Positions 48,164-60,269 of a stretch of 64,000 bases of DNA are shown one piece after another (the stretch's first letter is position 1; the number at the start of each line of letters is the position of its first letter). The stretch is from Sequoia sempervirens (lineage: Eukaryota; Streptophyta; Pinopsida; Cupressales; Cupressaceae), in contig VDFB02196010.1 in NCBI GenBank assembly GCA_007258455.2, forward strand, positions 140,525-204,524. Direction: 5' to 3'. Under the pieces are notes generated by a model. The model had not been told where the DNA came from. It made no database searches and was given only the letters and a program-made list of their open reading frames with translations. The position numbers and the translations under genes were made by a program.

Positions 48164-49800
48164 CTATTGTTCACAATCCTCTACATTAGAAAGTATCTCA
48201 AAAAGATGATCCATCAGGACCTCAACAATTTCTTTGACCAACCAGAAAGTTTTAACCCAATCTTCCCTCTGTCTTTGAGTAGACAATAACTCAACTTGCA
48301 ACTCACCAACTCTTATTCTTTTTTTTCCATCTTTATCTTTGAAGAAGTCAAAACACTTCCCAATATCATTCAATTTAGATTCAATAGATTCAATTCTACT
48401 TCTAAAATTGTCAACAACAATAGGCCACCGAAGACAATACCTATAGATGTTAGACATCTCCTTAATGCATTCTCTTGTCTCACCAATGTGCTTGGGTAAT
48501 TTATTTTTCTTTGAAACACCTTCTCTCAATAATAGCTTGGATATTATGACCTTCAGATCCTTCCCACAACAACCTTTCTTCAACAACTTCTACCAAATCA
48601 TCCGGTAATGAGTCAAAAACAACTGTAATAGTAATACCCTTTTTGAGCAGATAATCAACAAGAGCATCTTCAATTCTAGGCCTACTATTTGGAGAGTAGG
48701 CATACCACATTTCACCAATATTTTTCATATCACCTTCATCTAACATAGAACAAACTTCATCTAGATTGAAAGAGTCAGATCTAGACAGAGACTCTTCTTC
48801 CTTCTCCTTCTCTTCTGAGATAGTGATGACATCTTTTGTGTTAATTTTTCTCCTTTTAGGTTTTGGAGGGGAACCACCAATGAAAACCTCTAACTCCTTC
48901 TTACCAGAGGAGGAACCCTCCTCAAACTGTCTAATAGGAATAGCACTAGACACTATCACAATGGAGCACATATCCATATGCAAGGATGAGAAATAAACTT
49001 TGCATGCACTTCCTTTATCTTCCATACATTCCAAATATCTGTAAACTTGCTTTCCAATGGGGATGTTGGACTTCCACTTAACATTCTCCTTTTACGATAG
49101 CAAAATTAGAAAGTAAAATACTAAACATATAAGAAGAGACCCAAACTAGAAGGGATAACTCTCAACCAAAGAGATTGTAAAATTCTCAATTAAGTTTTCC
49201 ATTATGAGGCTACACAAGTCAAACTATTTATTTTACTTCACCATCTTATGTGCAAGATACACAACAATATCCGAAGTAGAACCTTCATCATTTCATAAAT
49301 AGATTTTGTAAGTGATACCATAAGCAACATACCTTACAGTAGGATTGAAAATGGTATTTATCAATAGAGCTCAGGGGTCTTTGTCGATACCAGTAAGTTC
49401 CTCCATGTCTCTGTATTTCACCATTTTCTTCCTAGGGAGGTCACCAACACTACACAATCTAGTAATAGCTTCAATGGCTTCCTTAGTGATCGGATATGGT
49501 TTGTCCAAAATGATGCTTCCATCCTTGAATCGAATCAATAGGAACAAGATAGAATCTTTGTCGACAATATAGGGAAATTATCCCCATAGATTCATACCCA
49601 GGGAACTTACACTATGCAATTCCTCAGTCTTCAACCCTAGTTCCATTTCCTTCATCTTCCAATGATCAAATTCATCCAACTCTACTCCCTTCAGTCTCAA
49701 TGGAATACCACCACTAGATTCACTATCAACCAACACAGATTCCATTGACACACTTAGCTTCTTCAATCCTTTTATCACTCAGTGAAACCTCTTCTCCTTC
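48164..49800 (-). pseudogene. Unrecognised element-specific protein, broken into several frames
   Basis: Minus-strand pieces in order: 49778-49578 (LKGVELDEFDHWKMKEMELG), 49560-49350 (PYPITKEAIEAITRLCSVGD then LPRKKMVKYRDMEELTG), 49034-48501 (177 codons; basic PKPKRRK nuclear-signal-like patch, then an acidic Ser/Glu stretch, then DALVDYLLKKGITI) and 48586-48164 (140 codons; coiled-coil-like, RIESIESKLNDIG). Together they suggest a protein of about 500-550 residues near the 3' end of the element, where pol would normally be. I do not recognise the family, though the EAIEAITRLCS block looks like a conserved domain. Stops and shifts make this copy inactive. Confidence 0.5.
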
Positions 49801-50050
49801 TTTGCAAACTATGATAAATGATTTGAAACTCCACCTTTTATCTTATTTCTCATGATGATTTTTCTGCCAAAAACTTACATTGATAATGCCATCAATTGTA
49901 CTTCTCTTTTCAATCAGATGGATTAAGCTTTGTCATACATCACCAACTGGATCAAACTCTGTCATGTTGAAAAAACATCAATATTACTTTAGAGAGGGGG
50001 AACTGATAGGATATGTATTGTAGAACTCCCTCTGAGCCAAGGCAGTTGGC

Positions 50051-51130
50051 TCAGATTCTGGTAGAGCTTGTACCGAGATCCGATACCACAAAGGAGTTCT
50101 CCAAAATTGTTTCCTTTTTCTTCCAAACCATGTCCGTCTTCTTCTTAGATTCATCTGATTCTGTAACCTTCTTTTTATTTTCAGGTTTTTTTGGATCAAC
50201 ATATCTGCATGTGTTAGCATAATGTCTGGGTTGACTGCACTTGTAACATATTTTTCTTGACTTAGTTGAGTGAACCTTAGATTTGTATTGATTAGCTTTG
50301 TGACCATAACCATGGAATAAATGACAATTACCATGAAAGAGATTATTCATTCCATTCCTTCTAGCTAGATTAGATAATTAGCTTCTGCAATGACTTTCTT
50401 TGTAACCAAACTTGTGATAGCTAAAGCATTGAGTACTTGTTTCCTTCTTGCTTCTACACTCTATAGCCTTATGTCCAAATTTTTTGCAGAGAAAACAATA
50501 GCCATTAAATGATAAGTAACTTTGAGCATTTGGTTTCCTGGCTGGAGGTATTTTTGTAGATGTTCTAGATTTCTAGACCTTTCTTGTTACAATAGATCTC
50601 ACTTCAGCTTCAACTACTTTGTCTTTTCCCTTAGTGTTCTAATTCGAGATTTCACCTGAGAAGCCAAGTCCTCCCTTATCCTTGTGACATTTTTGTAGGG
50701 AAAAGAGTTGATCCAGGATTATGCCACTTTCACATACTCTTGCATTTGATTTTAGCTTTCTTAACTCTTGATCTAACTTCTCATTTTCTTCCAATTTCTA
50801 TTTGATATTTTCTTCAGTCTTCTTGGATTCATCCATTTTCTGTTTGATAGTATCTTTGAGATTTTATTCAGTCTTCTTGCATTCATCCAACTGTAGCTTT
50901 AAATCCACATTACTTTCCTTTGAATCCTTTAATTCCTGGTTGACCTCTTTGTGTCTTGCTTTGAATTTCTAGATTTGCTTCCTTAGCTTTGAGATACAAG
51001 CATTTTCCTCGATATTTTCTTTCAATTCTTCATATTTAGATTTCATGTTTTCCATGTCATCTAACATTATCTTCAGTTCTTCCTCAAAGTAGTAATCTCC
51101 TGCTATCTTCTTCAAGCTGCCAAGATCTCC
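50051..51130 (-). pseudogene. Gag-like protein: coiled coil and zinc knuckles (decayed)
   Basis: Beside the 5' LTR on the minus strand. From 51120 to 50700: a Glu/Lys-rich coiled coil (ENMKSKYEELKENIEENA, SNVDLKLQLDECKKTE). From 50520 to 50180: zinc knuckles of the CX2CX4HX4C type, CFLCKKFGHKAIEC and CYKCSQPRHYANTC, with two degenerate ones between them (CFSYHKFGYKESHC and CHLFHGYGHKANQY), so four in tandem. A basic Lys-rich tail follows (50051-50350 is a 99-codon open piece). The knuckles bind RNA in gag proteins. The N-terminal gag core is not seen and several stops occur. Copia gag (UBN2-type with zinc knuckle) is the best fit. Confidence 0.72.
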
Positions 51131-51178
51131 CTCAAGCGGTTAAGCTCTATCTGCAAGGGACTAGGCTTTGATACCAAT

Positions 51179-52342
51179 TGTTGAACAATCTAGATAACTA
51201 AGAGGGGGGGTGAATCAGTTATCATAAAAAAAATTTCTTGACTTTAATTAATCTAGAGCAGGCTTATATCAATCAAATAATAATCAAATAGATATAAACA
51301 TGAAAGAACATAACAACACCATGCATAATGAACACCAAAATTTACGTGGAACCAAGAAGGGAAAAACCACAGAGAAAGATAATTCTCAATTATAAAACAC
51401 TAGTTAAGGTGAATTTTACAAGGGCTCACCACCAAAATGATCACTATAGGTAAGGCTCACTTCCGGTGGGCTCATTGCCCAATTAATACAAAAACAAAAT
51501 AGTCTCACTGACAAAAAATGAACTGATGAAGCTTCATCTACATATACATGAAGTCAGTTTTGGTTAAGAGCACAATATCTTTCTACAACAGATCCAGTCA
51601 AGAATCTTCTACCCACCTTCCTTGCACAACCTCTGCACTACTGATTACTTCTTCCTTTCACTTTCCTTTAGCTTCCTTCTTTGTTTCTTGTCACATAATC
51701 CTTCACACCCTTTTCTCTGTTTGTACACACCAAAATATATGGATTTTCAAACTCATATTCACCACACACTTTCTTTCACTGAACATAATCAACTTTTACT
51801 TATACCATTCCATTCCTTCATAATCTCCTAAGTCAGCCAAACACAATGTCTTCATAATCTTCTAAGTCGGCCAAACACAATTTGAATGAGGTCACCACAA
51901 AACATGTCACCTTGAAGAACAACCTTGAAAAATTCAATAAGGCTTGTCACACTAGCACTGGAACTAAGGATGGGAATGCCACAACCAAGACCAAATCTTG
52001 ATTTCCATTAATTTCATTACCAACCAGAGAAACACAATTAGACATACCAAAACTTGTAACATGCTACATGAATGTCCAAATAGCAAGGATACCTGGAATA
52101 AGCTTTGAGCACAATAGCCAAAATCAAAAGATTAGTCTTCATTATTTTGCATTAACTATCTTCCATGAATGTCCCAAAAATAAGCACTGCCATATCTGGA
52201 TCAAGGATAGCATCCACACTATGCAACATCATAACACTCGATAGGATATAACATTTCTATATATCATTCGGAGCACAACCTTTCGGATCCCAGGTTTCGA
52301 CATCAATGAAAACAATGCTAAATCATCAACAAATTCTCAAGA
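51179..52342 (-). mobile_element. 5' LTR of the copia-type element
   Basis: 1164 bp. Its outer end has decayed from CAACA to CAAGA. The inner end TGTTGAACAATCTAG (plus strand) abuts the primer binding site. Confidence 0.9.
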
Positions 52343-52540
52343 TACACACACAAGACCAAGAGAAAATGTTTATTTAGGGGCTTGCCTTATTCAAACCACC
52401 ATTTTAGAATTTCCACCTCCACAAATAGCTAGATATGATCAAGGTAAAAATAAAATAAATGAGTTAAAGAAAAGATAGAAGTGATAGAATAAAATACTAA
52501 AAAATTCAAGAGACAATACAAGTTAAAGAGACTAAAAATA
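52343..52540 (-). mobile_element. LTR of gypsy gag-pro element, left copy, part 2
   Basis: Continues the LTR after the nested insertion and aligns with 60071-60269 (AGAAAATGTT, TAGGGGCTTGCC, CACCTCCACAAA). It ends at 52540 and is followed by CCTTCCCTCCTA, which on the minus strand is AGGAGGGAAGG, a polypurine tract. This sets the element on the minus strand. Confidence 0.8.
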
Positions 52541-53927
52541 CCTTCCCTCCTATATCCAAATGCCTACAAGGCTATCAAGTCTCCTTCAAGGGAGAGCACA
52601 AACATTAGCAAGATAAGTACAAGGTAACACAAAAAAACATGCAAATCTAATCTAAAGATAAGAAGAGGTACTGATGTAGTCCAACACCTCTAACAAGTCA
52701 TCTTGCTCCCAATCTAGATCATTGTAAGGGGAGGGAAGACAAGCTTATAGAGGGCATATATAGAAAGAGTAGTGTTGGGAAACTTTCCTAAAGCAAGAGC
52801 CAAATAGGAGGCTTCCTGAATGTCCTCATCTAGGAGCTCTTGTGAGGCTAATGTCATCAACTTAGAAAAGATAGATGACAGAGTCAAGATGTCCTTCAAG
52901 TCAAACATGCACTTCTCTAAGGAGTGCAATGACTCAATAGAAGGAGGTGGATGAATTGGGGAGTCAGTGCCTACCTCTGGAGGAGGGACAATGATAAATT
53001 TTAGAGAAGTAGGAGAATCTCTTCCCTCATAAGAATAGAACAAACCAAAATAGGATGAGATGAAGAAGATGAGGAAGGATTTTTATGACCATCCTTCGAA
53101 GTGAGAACGTTTTCTAGTTTGTGCTTAAGAGGAGGATGCAAAATCCTCATGTTGGAAGTGAAAAAAAGGGAATAAGAAAAAGAAGCCATGAAAGATACAA
53201 CCTTTGTGTGAGGCATATCTACAGGCTCAAAGAAAGGAGGAATATTAGGTAGAGAAGTGATCAAGGGAGGCTTTGGAGAGGGAGCGATGAACACTAGTAC
53301 CCACTTGGGGTAAGGTTCATTGGGGTCCATCAAGGAATCTAGAAATAGGATTGAAACAATAGGAATAAAAGAAGGAAAAAAAAAGAACTAGTAGAGATGG
53401 AAACAAGATTAGAGATAGAAGGATCACCCTCAGTCTTTTGCAAGGAATCATACTCCTGAGCTAATGCCCACTAGTAATGCTTATGCTCACACGTAAGTCG
53501 GTTCTAGAAGTTATGACTACTAAGAATAGAGGCTTAAGAAGTTTCTAGTGTGTCATGTTCTACTAGAGGAGAAACCTTCACAACTGTAATCAATGGAAGA
53601 ATACACTCCTTAGGAGGGATAAAAGGTGTCACAAAAACAAAGTCCTGAGTATCAACCATGGGATTTTTTCCTTTTGTTGCCTTAGAAGAAAGTGGAGGAA
53701 CAAGAGGAGGCCTCAAGGGATAAGATGCATGAGAAATACAAGGGCCAACTCTAGTTCCATGCTTTCCTTTACCATATAGGGTGGGGCGAGGGATTATGGG
53801 AAAAAATGGGAGTTAGAAAACTTGAGGTTTAGATTTCATGAATGCGGGTGCCTTTCCATTTCCTGTGCTAGGTGTACCATAGAAAAATGGATCATTGACA
53901 TTTTCATGGTTATTTAGGTCTTTCTCT
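52541..53927 (-). pseudogene. 3' part of gypsy gag-pro element: unrecognised ORFs
   Basis: Minus-strand frames 53716-53534, 53333-53001 and 53043-52714 are Pro/Ser-rich (PSPKPPLITSLPNIPPFFEP, PPPEVGTDSPIHPPPS) and end in a more structured piece (LASQELLDEDIQEASYLALA). They lie where RT should be, but I see no RT, RNase H or integrase motif. They may be an element-specific extension protein. Confidence 0.4.
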
Positions 53928-55432
53928 TGTGAAGCTTGACCTATTTTTCTTTGATTTAATTTTGTAATGTAACTTAAGCATTCACATTAGGTCCTAAACA
54001 TTCAAATTACGACATCTTGTGAAGGTGTTGTGAAGTGTTGTAACAAATTTATACACTTTTCTAGACTCTTTTCATTATAATTCACCTAAAAATCACCTTT
54101 TTATCCCTTATCAAGTGTTATTCTAAAGTTTTGTAAAGTATTGTAACAAGATTTCACACTTTTCTAGGCTTATTATCACTATTTACACCTTTCTTATACT
54201 TTATATGACCCCTTTTATGCACTCATAAGACTTAATTAAGTGTATTTTTTAATGTAAACCCAACAAACAACATTAAATGCAAGTTAATTCCCAACATCCA
54301 CTTACAAGCCCAAGGTGGGACCCATTCACCATGGGTGGCAAATGAGTCCCTCTTGGCTCCAAATTCAAAATAATTCAAAATTCCTTTTAGGTTTTTATTC
54401 AAAAAGACCTTATGTCATCCTGTGATGAGGTATTATTGGGTTATTAGGGCATAAGTGTGTATAAATAAGTGTTTTTCTTCTCATTTTAACCCCCATTCAT
54501 TCAATCATTCATCAAGTTCACTCATTCACTAGTTCATTCAATTACATTCAAGCATCATTCAATCAAGCAAACATCAAGCATCTTGGAGCAGCCATTGACA
54601 TATCTTCAGACTTCTTCAACAAGGTTTTTGGTGAGTTTAGGATATTTACATGTTATTTATTCATCATTCCTTGCTCATTTCATTTCATTTATTTATTAAG
54701 GGTTTGATTACCAAAGTGGGATTTGACCATGGGAAATCCTTATACTCTAACCCTTAACCATTTATCCCCTTTTGCATGTGTGTTTGCAAACTTTTGTATG
54801 TAGATTTTTCAAGCAATTAGGTGTTGAAAAGTGGAAAAGAAGTCAACAAAGTGTTTCAAGTCAACTAAACCCTATTTCAAGCTTGGAGACAACCTACAGT
54901 CAGTTTTCTACATATTTGACTCCGTCAACCTAACAAGACGGCACGTGCAGATTTGGAGCTACATAATTGACATTTGATTTTGTAGATTTTTGGAGGAGGA
55001 CTGATTCACCATCGGTGGTGAATGAGTCCCACCTAAGGGCTGACAATTTTTATTTTGTCAGAATCTAGTTCCCAACTGTTGGATTTAGCATTTTTAGGTG
55101 TTTTTGTCAGTAACAGGACTAATTTTCCATTAGTGGTGAATGAGTCCCACTGGTGATTTATAGTGATTTGTTCCAGTTTTTGGAGCCTTCCAAATTCAAC
55201 ATCCAATTCCTAGGTGCACTCTGTTCAACCTCTTTCAGTTATGTTTGTGTTTGTTCATGTTTTAGTTCATTCTTGCATACCTCACTGTGTTTTCAAACAT
55301 TGCATATCTCATTAGTTTTACATTCATAATAAATCAATTTCATAGCTTAGTTGCATTTAGATCATTCCATTTAGTCATAATTCCATATTTCATTCCTTTA
55401 TTTGAGTGAACCACCTCAATTTTAGGGTTCTA
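53928..55432 (+). mobile_element. LTR (probably solo) nested in the gag-pro element
   Basis: Begins TGTGAAGCTTGACCTATT on the plus strand and shares ordered phrases with the minus-strand LTR at 18.4-19.65 kb (GGTGTTGTGAAGTGTTGTAA, CACTTTTCTAG). Plus-strand TATAAATA at 54460-54467. Three inverted repeats with GAGTCC arms lie at 54317-54350, 54998-55029 and 55116-55147. TCTCT occurs at both candidate ends (53923-53927 and 55433-55437), but the right one lies in a TC-rich run and the LTR would end in TA, so the right boundary is tentative. Confidence 0.6.
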
Positions 55433-55499
55433 TCTCTCTCCTTTTAGATGAAAGATCCTAAGAGTGCAAGATAAGTCTATAGAACACCCCCAAAATTGA

Positions 55500-56330
55500 C
55501 GGTTCACTAGGAACAATAGATGAATATGAGGAAACCACTGGAAATTATTAAATTGCAACAAAAGAAGGCCTACTTGTGGGAGCATGCTTGTCCATAGCCT
55601 TCAAAGAAGAAGGTGTAGAGGAAGAAGCACGCTACTACACACACATAGATTCCTTCATGGAAATAACATGAGATGAAGGGGGAAAGGTAGTAGTAGGGGA
55701 TGAGAAACCAATCTTGTACCTAAAATAAGCCCTATAGAACAAGTCTCCATGGGGAGGTAAAGGTCCAATAGGAGTAGGCTAAAAATGATCCAATAAAATG
55801 CCTTCACACGATACAAGGGGTTTGTATCATGTGTCATGGACAATATGGATTGTGCCATCATGCGAGAACTTAAAAAAAATTATGGACTACCAATGTGATC
55901 ATATTCATGGATACTAGCCAAGGAATTCCTAGTCTTACTCTGAATAGGCTGGATTCATGAATCATGACAAAAGGAATATCAAGGGACTTGGGTCCAACTA
56001 GGATTGACAAGGAAATAGAACCAATGGGTGGTACAGAAAGGAAATAGTGAGTATGGATCATGGACTTTGATTCCTCATATTTATCCAAGTTGTGCAAGTT
56101 CTTAATGAAAAGAGTCTCCTTCGTGATAACATTTACCCTTCTAGTATGGTCAACCATAACACCAATCATGATGTTACCGTTGACTTGAGTAGGAATGTAA
56201 AGAGGAGAGAGCTCCCAATTGAGGGGAAAATCATGTGGTGTAAAAAATATATTAGGAATTTTATCCACATGATTATAGGAGGAATAAGAGTGAACGAGAC
56301 CATGTTCACATACTCACAATTATTGGGTTT
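55500..56330 (-). pseudogene. Gypsy aspartic protease region, decayed
   Basis: The frame at 56268-55870 holds PLYIPTQVNGNIMIGVMVDH, SLSILVGPKSLDIPFVMIHE and VRLGIPWLVSMNMI, matching retropepsin of Athila/Tat elements (substrate-binding flap and the LGRPW block). The catalytic DTG/DTC is changed to DHT. Downstream 55861-55655 continues the linker (SMTHDTNPLYRVKAF, PMETCSIGLI). It processes gag-pol in related elements; this copy is inactive. Confidence 0.82.
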
Positions 56331-56399
56331 GGAAGAAGTAGGAGAAGGTGTGATTAGATTGGTAGAATGAGATGGAAAAGGATATGTGTAAATCTATAG

Positions 56400-57700
56400 T
56401 TGGCTATTATCCTTGGCTACATATTTGTTTGAGATTTTATTTCTATCATCAAGTTGGATGGCACCACTATTTATGTGGTCTTGAACTACATATTGAAGAT
56501 GCACACAAAATTTAGTGTCATGGCCTGGGAATCAGTGATATTGGAAATTTTTTTTCTTATCATAACAATTAGGATATGGTTTGTCATTGGGTAGAAATTT
56601 GATTTATGAGAGAGTGAATAAGCAATATTTTAACAAATTTTGAAGAACACTAGAGTAAAATTCAAATAATTTCATGAAAATTATATTATGCCCTACAATA
56701 TTCTTTTTAGTAGGAAGGGGAACCACATTTGCTATTGCCTTATTATTTTTGGACTCTTTAGAAATAGACATGGCTATCCAACTATCAAGATAGGAGGACA
56801 AGGAGGAACCCCTGTACTGTGTTAGTTTGCTGGTAGTCTCTAAGCATAGTAAATAAATAGGAAAAAGAGGGATATTTCATTAAGAATTTTTTTTCTCTCA
56901 ATGCCACTACAAATTCCCCATAAGCAAACATTGGACATCAAAATCAGGAAGGGCATAAGAGATATGGGAAAACAAATATTGGTAGCAGGCAATAAAATCA
57001 ACCACCTTTCAATGAGCCCTTGCAAGTACAATGGACGAGATTAGTAAAGGTGACTTTTGGCCTAATATTAGCCTGGAATTGCTGCAAGAATTGATTAATT
57101 AATTTGTTGAAGGTAAAAATAGAATTTTCAGGAAGGGAGCAAAACCATTCCAATGTGGTGTCCCTAAGAGACCATGGGAATAGTTTGGCTAACAATTGAT
57201 CTTGATAGAGAAAGTCACTACACATAATAGTAAATGATGAGATGTGAGTTTGTAGATCACTGGGATGCCATTGTACTTATCAAATTTCAAAATTTCTACC
57301 CCTTGGGGAATTGAGACATTTAAAATATTTAGGGCCAAGGGACTGTAGTGGTAATAAGGTTGTAAGTTGGAATGGGAAGCAATGTTGGTTAAGTTGGTTA
57401 GTTGTGACTACATTTGACCCATATTTTGAAATAGATTATTTAAGACATGATTGGATGGTGAGGGTGGGGGCTTGATTAGTCATGGAAGTAGAGGTTTGGG
57501 ATGTGGATTCAAGAATATCATACCCTAATGGAATGAGATTCACATTAACTCTAGGATTAACAAGAGGCACAATATTTGTGTTATTAGTAGAAGTGAGGGA
57601 AGGTATAGAGGGATTAGTATCCATCATGTGCATGGATACCTCTAGAATTAGAAGATTCAACTTATGTGCCAATGATCTTCAAATGGTTATCTTAAGGGTG
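56400..57700 (-). pseudogene. Gypsy gag, decayed
   Basis: 57225-56998 carries the gag core (LLAKLFPWSLRDTTLEWFCS, KLINQFLQQFQANIRPKVTF); 57672-57436 is the variable N-terminal part; 56560-56400 holds FPGHDTKFCVHLQYVVQDHI, the modified zinc-finger region of Tat-type gag. Same family as 40560-41810. Shifts and stops throughout. Confidence 0.82.
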
Positions 57701-59600
57701 GTTCAAGATTGTTGTGTACGAGGGCACATGAGTCAAGCTATTATATTAGCTATTACTGAAAGCAACTCAAGACCCTTGTGGTTTGAGATGAGTATATTTC
57801 TTAGACCACAGATGATAGGAGCAACTTGAGTATACAAGTTATCACAATTTAGAAATTATTCAAATTATTTAAGTCTTTCCTCCAAAGATTGAACCTACTC
57901 AAAGGGGACCCTAAAATCATATTCATAGTCTATAGGAGAAGAAGATCTAGATGGATTACTAGGTGATGCAGAGCAGGGGGGAAACCTTCTCACAATCACA
58001 ATTTGATCCAATTCAAATAAACTTCTACCCTTACAACCCTATCTTATCCACTTTTCACAATTTCACTCAATTCTCCTTGTAACATTGCAAATAGGGAAAA
58101 TTGTGCACATTTTTCAGAAAAATCTGCAAACCCACAAAAGAATGGTCATTTAAGATACCCATTAAGGTGTTCTTCAACATATCTTAAAACTTCATAAGGT
58201 CACTTTGGACCATCATCTCCAAAACCTTGCTGCTACGCTGCACCCTTAGGCCAATTAGGCCACTTTTACAAAGCATCACCAACCCAATCTCTCTCTCAAC
58301 CAAAAAAATATATTGCATGTTCACAACCAGGTTATAAACACTCAAAATAAACAAATTTTATTAAGAGAAGTCCCCTCAAAGACAACAAACCATAAAACCC
58401 TCATTTTAAGCCATTTCCAAAAGGGTTTATTGAAAATCCACACTCCCAGACTCTTTTCACCTTAAAAATGTCTCATAACCTTCACAATGCATCTACACAT
58501 TCTCCATAAACCATTACCCAACCTTTAACCATGCATTTTATGCAAATTTCAACTTCTACCCATCTAATTCAAGCCAAAATTCATAAAATTGTAACTAGGG
58601 CAGCAATCAAACTTTACCTAAACACCTTCCTTGCTCTTAAAACCACCATCAACATCTAAAACTATCCTAAGGCACCCATTCCACCAAGTTACAAGCAAAA
58701 CCTATAGTGGAATGGGTAATTTTTCATTTTGTTTACTCTTAAACCCTTACAATAGGGTTTTCTAGCATATTTCATAAAAATGTTTGTAATTCACGCAAAT
58801 CTCAATGGAAACAAATGAAAAAAATTGTAAATGATCAGGGATTAAACACTCCATCTATTCCAATTAAAAAACTAAGCAATCACATGTCGTACAAGGCCCT
58901 TTTGATGACTGTAGCAGCAAATTACTTATGAAAACATAGGGAAATCAATATTTTTTATTGCTTCAAACCTCCAAAATCACATCAACAACATTTTCTTTGG
59001 GTTTTCAAGAATATTTAAACTCGTCACCCCCAAAAAAAACCAACTCAATTGACTTTTGAACCACCCAACCGTTGGACTTCCCTAATTTGCATTTTTGCAA
59101 CTTTTACAATATTGCATTTTTGCACATTTGAACATGACAACATTTGAGAATATTGACACTTTTTGCAAACTAAACCCTCTATGACCCTAGTTACATTCTA
59201 AATGGTCTATTATGACCTTATTTACATAACATCAGACTCTATCACACCAAAACTATCAAAAGACCCTATTTATAAAATGAACCAACATGGTGCCTCTGCA
59301 CCACAAGGTTAAGAACTTATTTTAACATTTGCATGAATATAAATGTAAGGAGGCATATAGCTAGGTGATAAACCCATGGTGAATTATTCAAAATTGACAC
59401 TTTGATAGGTTGGACTAAACTAATGTCTTGAACCCATGTCTAAGTGTTGAATGCTCCTTCTTACTAAGTTCCTAGTGTAGATTGGGTCATGAAACTCATA
59501 GGAATATCACAACACTTAGTCCAATAGAATTATAAACAAGAGAAAATAAATTTTTGATGAAGACTAGAGAAAAGACGAGTTCACATCAAGTTCAACAAAA
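57701..59600 (-). mobile_element. Leader region of the gag-pro element
   Basis: Between gag and the 5' LTR-like block, no coding signal. A standard primer binding site next to 59601 was not found, so the LTR call on this side rests on the repeat alone. Confidence 0.45.
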
Positions 59601-60269
59601 TATAGAGGAGGAAATTCCACACCCTCAAGATGATGAAGTCCAAAGGGGAAAATGGTCCTCAACTACCTTAGGATTCAATTCTCAAGTGATAGGATAAAGT
59701 GGAAAAATGTGGTTGTTTATATAAAAGTAAAATGAGAGAGTTTCAAATATCAAAAGAGTAGGCCACAAAGGTCCTTTGGAAAAACTTACAAGATCTCAGC
59801 CAAGGACAATAGAACAACGCAAGGACATCCCCACAGTGCGTTGGCATCTCATATAGATCAAAAACTGATATTGTCACAAAAGACTACTAAGGAACTACTA
59901 ACAATATGATAACTGAACCTACAAGTTTCTTGATAAATAAATAGAGAATAACAGATTTTAATATGGACTAAACTAAATGGAAGATGGATGATAAAACAAG
60001 AAGAAAGTAAGAAAATACTCACAAGAAGTTTAGGAATGAAGCCTCCAACAAAGATGTTTCTTCAATACCTACACACACAAGACTGAGAGAAAATGTTAGG
60101 GCTATTTAGGGGCTTGCCCTAGTCAAACCCCCATTTTGGTACTTCCACCTCCACAAACAACTAGATATGATTGAGGTAGAAATAAAATAGATGAGATAAA
60201 GAAAGACTATAATTTCTAGAATAACATACTAATAAAATCAAGAGATAATACGATAAAGAGACTATGACA
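59601..60269 (-). mobile_element. LTR of gypsy gag-pro element, right copy
   Basis: 669 bp, matching the left copy (474 + 198 bp) once the nested element is removed. On the minus strand it begins TGTCATAGTC at 60269. At 60069-60080 it has the uninterrupted CCTACACACACA, the empty site of the copia-type insertion. No matching target duplication was found at the outer ends (AACAT against ACCTT), so the pair could also come from recombination between related copies. Confidence 0.75.

Larger units (their letters stand above)
46558..52342 (-). mobile_element. Copia-type LTR element without pol, TSD TACAC
   Basis: LTRs at 46558-47815 and 51179-52342 run in parallel over their length. The minus-strand primer binding site TGGTATCAAAGCC abuts the 5' LTR (51178-51166), matching initiator Met tRNA as usual in copia. 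The polypurine tract AAAGGGGGAGAT lies beside the 3' LTR (47827-47816). TACAC flanks both ends (46553-46557, 52343-52347). The 3.36-kb interior has a gag-like coiled coil and zinc knuckles plus other ORFs, but no integrase, RT or RNase H. The related LTR at 60.07 kb shows the empty site with one TACAC. Non-autonomous. Confidence 0.93.
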
